Shown here in pieces: positions 56,755 through 62,121 of a stretch of DNA of 62,121 nucleotides. The notes under the pieces are model-generated. The model searched no databases, was not told where the DNA came from, and saw only the letters and a list, made by a program, of their open reading frames with translations. The stretch comes from Gnetum montanum (lineage: Eukaryota > Streptophyta > Gnetopsida > Gnetales > Gnetaceae): assembly GCA_015680685.1 (NCBI GenBank), contig MNCI01016384.1, forward strand, positions 343,753 to 405,873, read 5' to 3'. The translations under genes were made by a program, and so were the position numbers. Within the stretch, counting starts at the first letter, position 1. Each line of letters starts with the position of its first letter.

Positions 56755-58152
56755 CAAAGTATAATAAGAAATGAGAAGTCATAAGACACAAAGTAAGACT
56801 TGTGGCAAGAGGATTCAAATAAAAGCAACACATTGAGTATGAAGAAATCTTTGCACCAGTGGTCAGATTTGAAATTATCAAGCTCATTTTCTTCATAACA
56901 GTACATAAAGATCTAAAAGTTCAACAAATGAATGTCACCTTAGCATTTCTAAATGCATACATCAAAGAAGAAGTATACATATACTAGCCTAAAGGTTATA
57001 TTATCAAAGAAAAAGAGAACAAAGTGCACAAACTCAACAAAGCTCTATATGGTCTAAAGTAAGCATTCACAGCTTGGTTCTAGAAAATTAATTATAAAAT
57101 TATAAAAATTTCATATTTAAACTAGCACTATATTTCAAGAAATAACGAAACGAATTCATCATCATATCATCATATGTAGATGACACTATCTTTATTGCCA
57201 CCAATAAAAGCCTAGTAGAGGATTTCAAAAATGACATGAAAATTGAATTCAAAATGAAGGACCTTGAAAAAACTTAAATTTTTCCTAGGAATTGAAGTAA
57301 ACCAGTATAAGAATGAAACTAAAATTCATCAAATCAAATACATAAATTTCATCATTGAAAAATGCAATCTAAAGAATAAGAAGTTAGTTAGCAGTCCTTT
57401 GCTATACAGTTTAAAGTTAACTAGCCAAGATGCAACCATGTGAAAAAAACATGATTGTATTACTTTAGTTTCTCTACCATATTAGACCACATTTATAATA
57501 TACAACATCATACTTATCTAGGTTCTTGCAATAGCCAAGACAATCTCACATGCAAGCACTTCTACATCTTTTGATGTAAAAAGAACTTGCAACTTTGGGA
57601 TCCAATTCAGTAAAGGAGATAATAAGATTTATGAATATTCATATGGTGATTAGGCCAGAGAAAATGATGATAGAAAATCCACATCAAGAGCTTTCATTAT
57701 ATATGAAAAAAATCAAATATACTAGAAATCAAAGAAATAATCATCCATAAGCTTATCCACTTGTAAAGAAGAATTTATTGCCATTGTCTAATGCCTATAA
57801 CACATACTCTAGCTAAATAAAATTCTCTCATACTTAGGATTTGAAGTTGATCTCCCTATAAATTTGTATTATAACAATACAACAATAATTCAACTATCCA
57901 AAGACTATGTGTATCATAAAACATTCCAAACATAGTAACATCAAGAATTATTTCATCAAGCAAGAAGTGAAAGAAGGAACCATAAAATCCATTTTCATTA
58001 GTTTAAAAGAGAAATTTTCCAACTTAATAATAAAGAATATTCTATCTTATAGGATTAAGTACCTCAATGAATCTATAGGAATTCAAAACATGAAAAATAA
58101 AGGAGAAAGAAAAGTTGAAGAATGAAGATTAACTTTCATTCTAAGGAGGGAT
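56755..58152 (+). pseudogene. Ty1-copia reverse transcriptase and RNase H
   Basis: EVIRHKVRLVARGFK, EYEEIFAPVVRFE, VHKLNKALYGLK, then the active site YVDD (57174-57185), IFIATNKS, MKDL, FLGIEV. RNase H motifs follow: ENDDRKSTS and the EEFIAIV region, and finally FIKQEVKEGTIKSIFI. Motifs and order are those of plant copia pol. Many stops. It continues the fragment that ends at 50800. A GGAGGGA purine run near 58145-58151 marks the 3' end. Confidence 0.85.
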
Positions 58153-58560
58153 TATTGGCTTTTTAGAAAGAAGATAATTATTTTTATTTTTATTATAAAA
58201 TAGGATTTTATTCTAATAAGATATAGGAAATTTCTAAATTGATGAGCAGTTGTAATGTTATTTTGATCCTAACTATATATTGTCATTGAGACTCTATTGT
58301 ATTATTTTTAGTAAATCTTGCCCTAATTTTCAAATATATATGTCTAAGACATCTCTTGGAAATTAAAATCAAAAAATAATCAACATAATTTTAGCAATTA
58401 TTTCACTTTTTCATCATCAATGTATCAATCTTTTATCAATTCATCAGCATTCATCAATCATTCATCATTATTTACTCAATCTTAGTCATTCATCATTATT
58501 TATTCAATCATATCTCTATCATTTCATAATAGTTTTTAGTGATTATATATTTATTTTAAA
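58153..58560 (+). repeat. probable copia 3' LTR
   Basis: Begins after the purine run (about TTATTGGCTTTTTAG). AT-rich with repeated TCATTCATCATTATTTA words near 58440-58520. The end was not fixed. Confidence 0.45.
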
Positions 58561-61140
58561 TATAGAATAGTTGGCTACATTCTACTAAAATTTCATCTCA
58601 ATATCTATAGTTATTAAGGAGAAATTTGCTCAGGAATTATGTAGATTTTCTGAGTCCTAAAATTTTACCAGAATGAATGATGGTCAATGCTTGGATTATT
58701 TCTCCATTATCTCACAACGATTCAATGTGATCTTAACTCCATTATTTGAAAGCTAATATATGTGAAACTAGTCATTTAAAATTTTAATATCTAAAACTTA
58801 ACAATGATTTAGTTACCATCTCTCAAATTTACACTACTAGAATTGCTATGATTTTTGATAGATCTGAAAGAACATGATATAAGCTCAACTTATAGATATC
58901 TTTTTTAGTACTTCATTTTTTCTAAAATGTAGAGAAATTCCTAAGCTTTTTAAAAATATAAATTTTATTAATTCATTCTTTGTGAAGTCAAGATAACCAA
59001 ACAATTCTTCTAGTATCTAAAATTTCATCATGTTTCTTGAAGTATGGTCATCATATATGCAAAATAACTTTGATGTGGAAATCATCATAGTACAATCATC
59101 TAATGAGAAACAAAGATAATTATTGATTCTTATAGCATGTTTTTCCAATAAAATGAAGAGATAGTTTGAATTTCTAATTACGTGACCATCCTATGAGGCA
59201 TGCAAATGGACTATAGTTCCGCAAAATGTGATAGTATAATAATGTACATATTATGAGGAAGCAAGTCCTACATGAGAAGTTTAGATCATGTGTTACATAG
59301 AACATGAAATGCATGATACAAAATGTTGAAAATATTTCTATTGTATATTAAACATTTTCATTATTACTAGAAAACTTGATCCTCATAATCCTTCTATCTA
59401 GGATATATCAAAATAGTAAGAATTGACAATAGTATTTCACATTGAAGAAATTGTAAAAGCTTCATTGCTTGATAATAGGTTTAGAAGAAAATTATGGAAT
59501 ACATATTTTGTAAATTTGATTATTAGAGTGATAATAAATAGATCATATGATAGTGTAAAATTCATTGTGATTCTTGAAAATATAGTGGTAGAAAAAAGAA
59601 ATTAAATTGATTATCCTGTGTACAATTAATTTTGTTAATACAATATGTAGTAATGAATTAATAAATGCATGATAGCTTGTCAGGGATATAGTGCCAATGA
59701 AAGAATCAATCCTATTGAATAGGAATACTATTGCTAAGAAACCAAAAATTTGGAGATACTAAAGTCATAGCATATTTTAAAATATTTGAATGTACTTATG
59801 TTAGTTACAATGTTTATGAGATATCTATTACGTTTTAACATTAAGAAGCTCCAACACATTAAACAAAATTACAATAATAGGAAAAATTAACTGGATTACT
59901 AAAAAGAAAAGATATGTCAAAGAAATTAACATGCTAGACTCAAATAATGCCTGATATTTCCTTAATTACATGTGTTATGATCAAAGAACGTATTCATACT
60001 GTCAAGTCATTATCTTCAAATAAATGTGAGATCATCCATATCTTTGTATACTATAAATCAAGAATGCATTATTACTCTTAGGTTACTATCTTATAGTAAA
60101 TGTGAGGTAATTTCTAATAATTATTAGCTTATAGCAATGAGATAAGTTTTAACCATTTTCTTATTCAATAATTTAAATTATTTGCTTATAATAGTTCCTT
60201 TATAATGCTTGCCCATTATCATAGCCTGAGCATAATCACTTGTGACATTGTTAGATGATAATTCATATATTATCTTAATTTATAAGTTGTTATTATTATG
60301 CCAAGTTAGTTAAGTCATAAGAGTGTGTTATGGTTCATAAGATCAGTTACTACTACAACTCAAAAAAAGTGTTAAGTTAGTTACAATGATGTATTACAAA
60401 TTATAATAAAGTGTTGTGTCAAGTACGATGAGTCATAATCTTTTGTAATGTTAATGCTTTGACCAGTACCAAGTTAGTGTGTGTCATAGAGTCAAAAAAG
60501 TACAATTATAGTTGTTCATAATTAAAGAATAAACTATTACAACCAAAAGGTCTAAGAGCACAAAATTATAAAAGAATTTATTGGAAGAAAAGAAAAGACT
60601 ATCAATTATGAAATTGCTTCATGGAAGATTCTGATGTATTATGATATCATGTAAAGAGCTTCTAAATGATACTACACTAAAATTTAACATGGTAGAAAAG
60701 CAAGAATAATACAAGAGATTCAGTAGTAATTAAGAACCTATAAGGGAAAAAAATTGAGAATGTTGAAGTTATGACTAATTTTTTATACAATATGACACTA
60801 AAAGAAGAAGAAGATAAGAGTCTCTTAATATCATTAATGAATAATATTGCAATTACTAACTCACATAAGCTTATAATAAAAAACTATAATAATTGAACAC
60901 AAAGAATGAGAATCATCCTACAAGCTAGTAAATTCTAGCATGTTGTTTCATGTGCTAACTTCTAACTTGATAATGATTGAAAAAGAGAAAAAAATGATAT
61001 GGTCTTAACCATTCTTTACACAAATATTTTTGATGAGGCATCTCATTTAATGTATGATATGAACATAGGTGCAAATATTTGGGAGTATTTATATTATATG
61101 TTTGGATATTTAAATCAAGAAAATAAAGGCTATCTCTTCC
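58561..61140. other. AT-rich spacer
   Basis: No gene, RNA or clear repeat recognised on either strand; probably decayed transposon DNA. Confidence 0.45.
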
Positions 61141-61149
61141 TAAAACTAC

Positions 61150-62040
61150 AAATAATAAAAATGAATACAGAGTAAAAACTAACAAACTTTATTAAAGATA
61201 TGAAGATAATTATATTAGAACTAAAATATGGAAATGAAGCAATATATAACAAAGAGATAGTTAATTTTCTTCTAGGAGCATTTCTACATAAGTTTAAATA
61301 ATTTATAGAAGCACTAGGAGAGAGACCAGACTTTTCAAAATTGATAGCTACACTACAGTTACAAGAAATAAAGATGGAATTAGAGCATAAATTAGAAAAT
61401 TTAAAACAAGTTATGTATATCCCAAGAAATAATCAAGGAAAACAATGGACTTAGTACCAACATCATGATAATAAGAAAAATTTAAGATTTAATAATCAAA
61501 GGAACCAACAATTGACTTGTGATATTTATGGAAGATGAGAACATCTACCTAGAGATTACTAGTTTAATCTTAAGAACTCAAGATCCTCCATTGTTTAGTA
61601 AAGAATTATTAGAAAAACATGGGTTAATAAAGGTGAAATAAAAATAGTAATAAAAATTAGTGTAATTACCATAGGAATGAAGCAAAATTATGAAAAGATA
61701 AAGTGGTCTCAATTATTAAGAGTATTATAAGTTAAGATAAAGTGACCAAGATTGAACATAATACCTAGTACATTGATTCAGGATGTTATAGACATGTATC
61801 AAGAAACCATAACCTTTTCCAAAATTTATATATTGTAAATTTTAATGAAGCTACAACATCTACTGGAGTCAATTATAAATATACAGGGATTTGCAATATA
61901 AACATGAGAATTGTTGAACAACTAGTATAGATTAAAAATATGTACTACATCCTAGTAGTAAAGGATCATAATTTGTTGTTTGTATATAAACTAGTTAAAG
62001 TTATACACAAAATAGTTCTTGAACAAGATTCAAATAAGAA
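61150..62040 (+). pseudogene. Ty1-copia gag and start of protease
   Basis: Gag segment: LTNFIKDMKIIILELKYGNEAI, EIVNFLLGAFLHKFK, FIEALGERPDFSKLIATLQLQEIKMELEHKL, fitting the copia UBN2-type gag. A degenerate zinc knuckle (CDIYGR...EHLPRDY) follows near 61520. The protease start reads YIDSGCYRHVSRNH (active site DSG, about 61768), then NMYYILVVKDHNLLFVYKLV. Several stops. The frame is cut at 62043 by a new LTR. Confidence 0.75.
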
Positions 62041-62043
62041 TGT

Positions 62044-62121
62044 TGATGAGACGCGGTTTACACTAGGCCGCGATATCGCGTCTTCTCCTGCGATATTGTG
62101 TACGCGATATCGCGTCCCACC
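62044..62121 (+). repeat. start of another palindrome-rich LTR
   Basis: Begins TGATGAGACGCGG and contains CCGCGATATCGCG, GCGATATTG and ACGCGATATCGCG, like the U3 starts at 38192 and 56754. It runs off the window. Confidence 0.72.

Noticed and set aside
58561-61140. Possible genes in the AT-rich right spacer
   Set aside because: Only short, compositionally biased frames; no motif or splice structure recognised.

Overview
This window looks like nuclear DNA of a large-genome plant, most likely a gymnosperm or conifer. That is an inference from dense nested retrotransposons, AT-rich decayed spacers and a plant ATL-type RING gene. No species can be named from the sequence. I see no rRNA, tRNA, CRISPR or bacterial-type genes. 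Nearly everything is transposon-derived and broken. The only intact-looking host-type gene is a RING-H2 (ATL-like) ubiquitin ligase at 25353-26084 (-).

Layout. 1-421: the end of a Ty3/Athila-like LTR inserted into a hAT terminal repeat, followed by a one-base N. About 1983-27745: hAT copy 1 (minus), whose transposase exon 1 is split by an 18.1-kb Ty3 element (4949-23046) with LTRs on both sides and a perfect 5-bp duplication CACCT. That Ty3 element reads on the minus strand as LTR, gag, protease, RT, RNase H, second RNase H, integrase, polypurine tract, LTR. Between protease and RT it carries, on the opposite strand, a multi-exon gene (13225-16944) whose GT-AG junctions preserve frame. The 5' side of hAT copy 1 (23047-27745) also holds the GC-rich RING gene, which is missing from hAT copy 2.

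27.7-29.4 kb is unassigned. 29450-38192 is a jumble of Athila-like pieces: LTR(+), a partial LTR(+), gag(+), a U3-like palindrome array followed by a transposon ORF(+), then gag(-) and LTR(-). 38903-44905 is hAT copy 2 (plus), inverted relative to copy 1, with terminal inverted repeats of about 220-260 bp. 44.9-50.8 kb holds old LTR, LINE, Ty3 and Ty1 fragments. A gag-only Athila-like element (gap to 56754, minus) is inserted in a Ty1-copia pol, which resumes at 56755. The right end has a second copia gag-protease remnant cut by the start of another palindrome-rich LTR at 62044.

Most interesting points: (1) the spliced antisense gene inside the Ty3 element; (2) Athila-like LTRs whose short U3 is almost wholly an array of GCGATATCGC-type palindromes next to the TATA box, with the same array in front of a transposon ORF at 34.5 kb; (3) a RING-H2 gene carried inside one hAT copy between inverted repeats; (4) a hAT element with unusually long terminal repeats.
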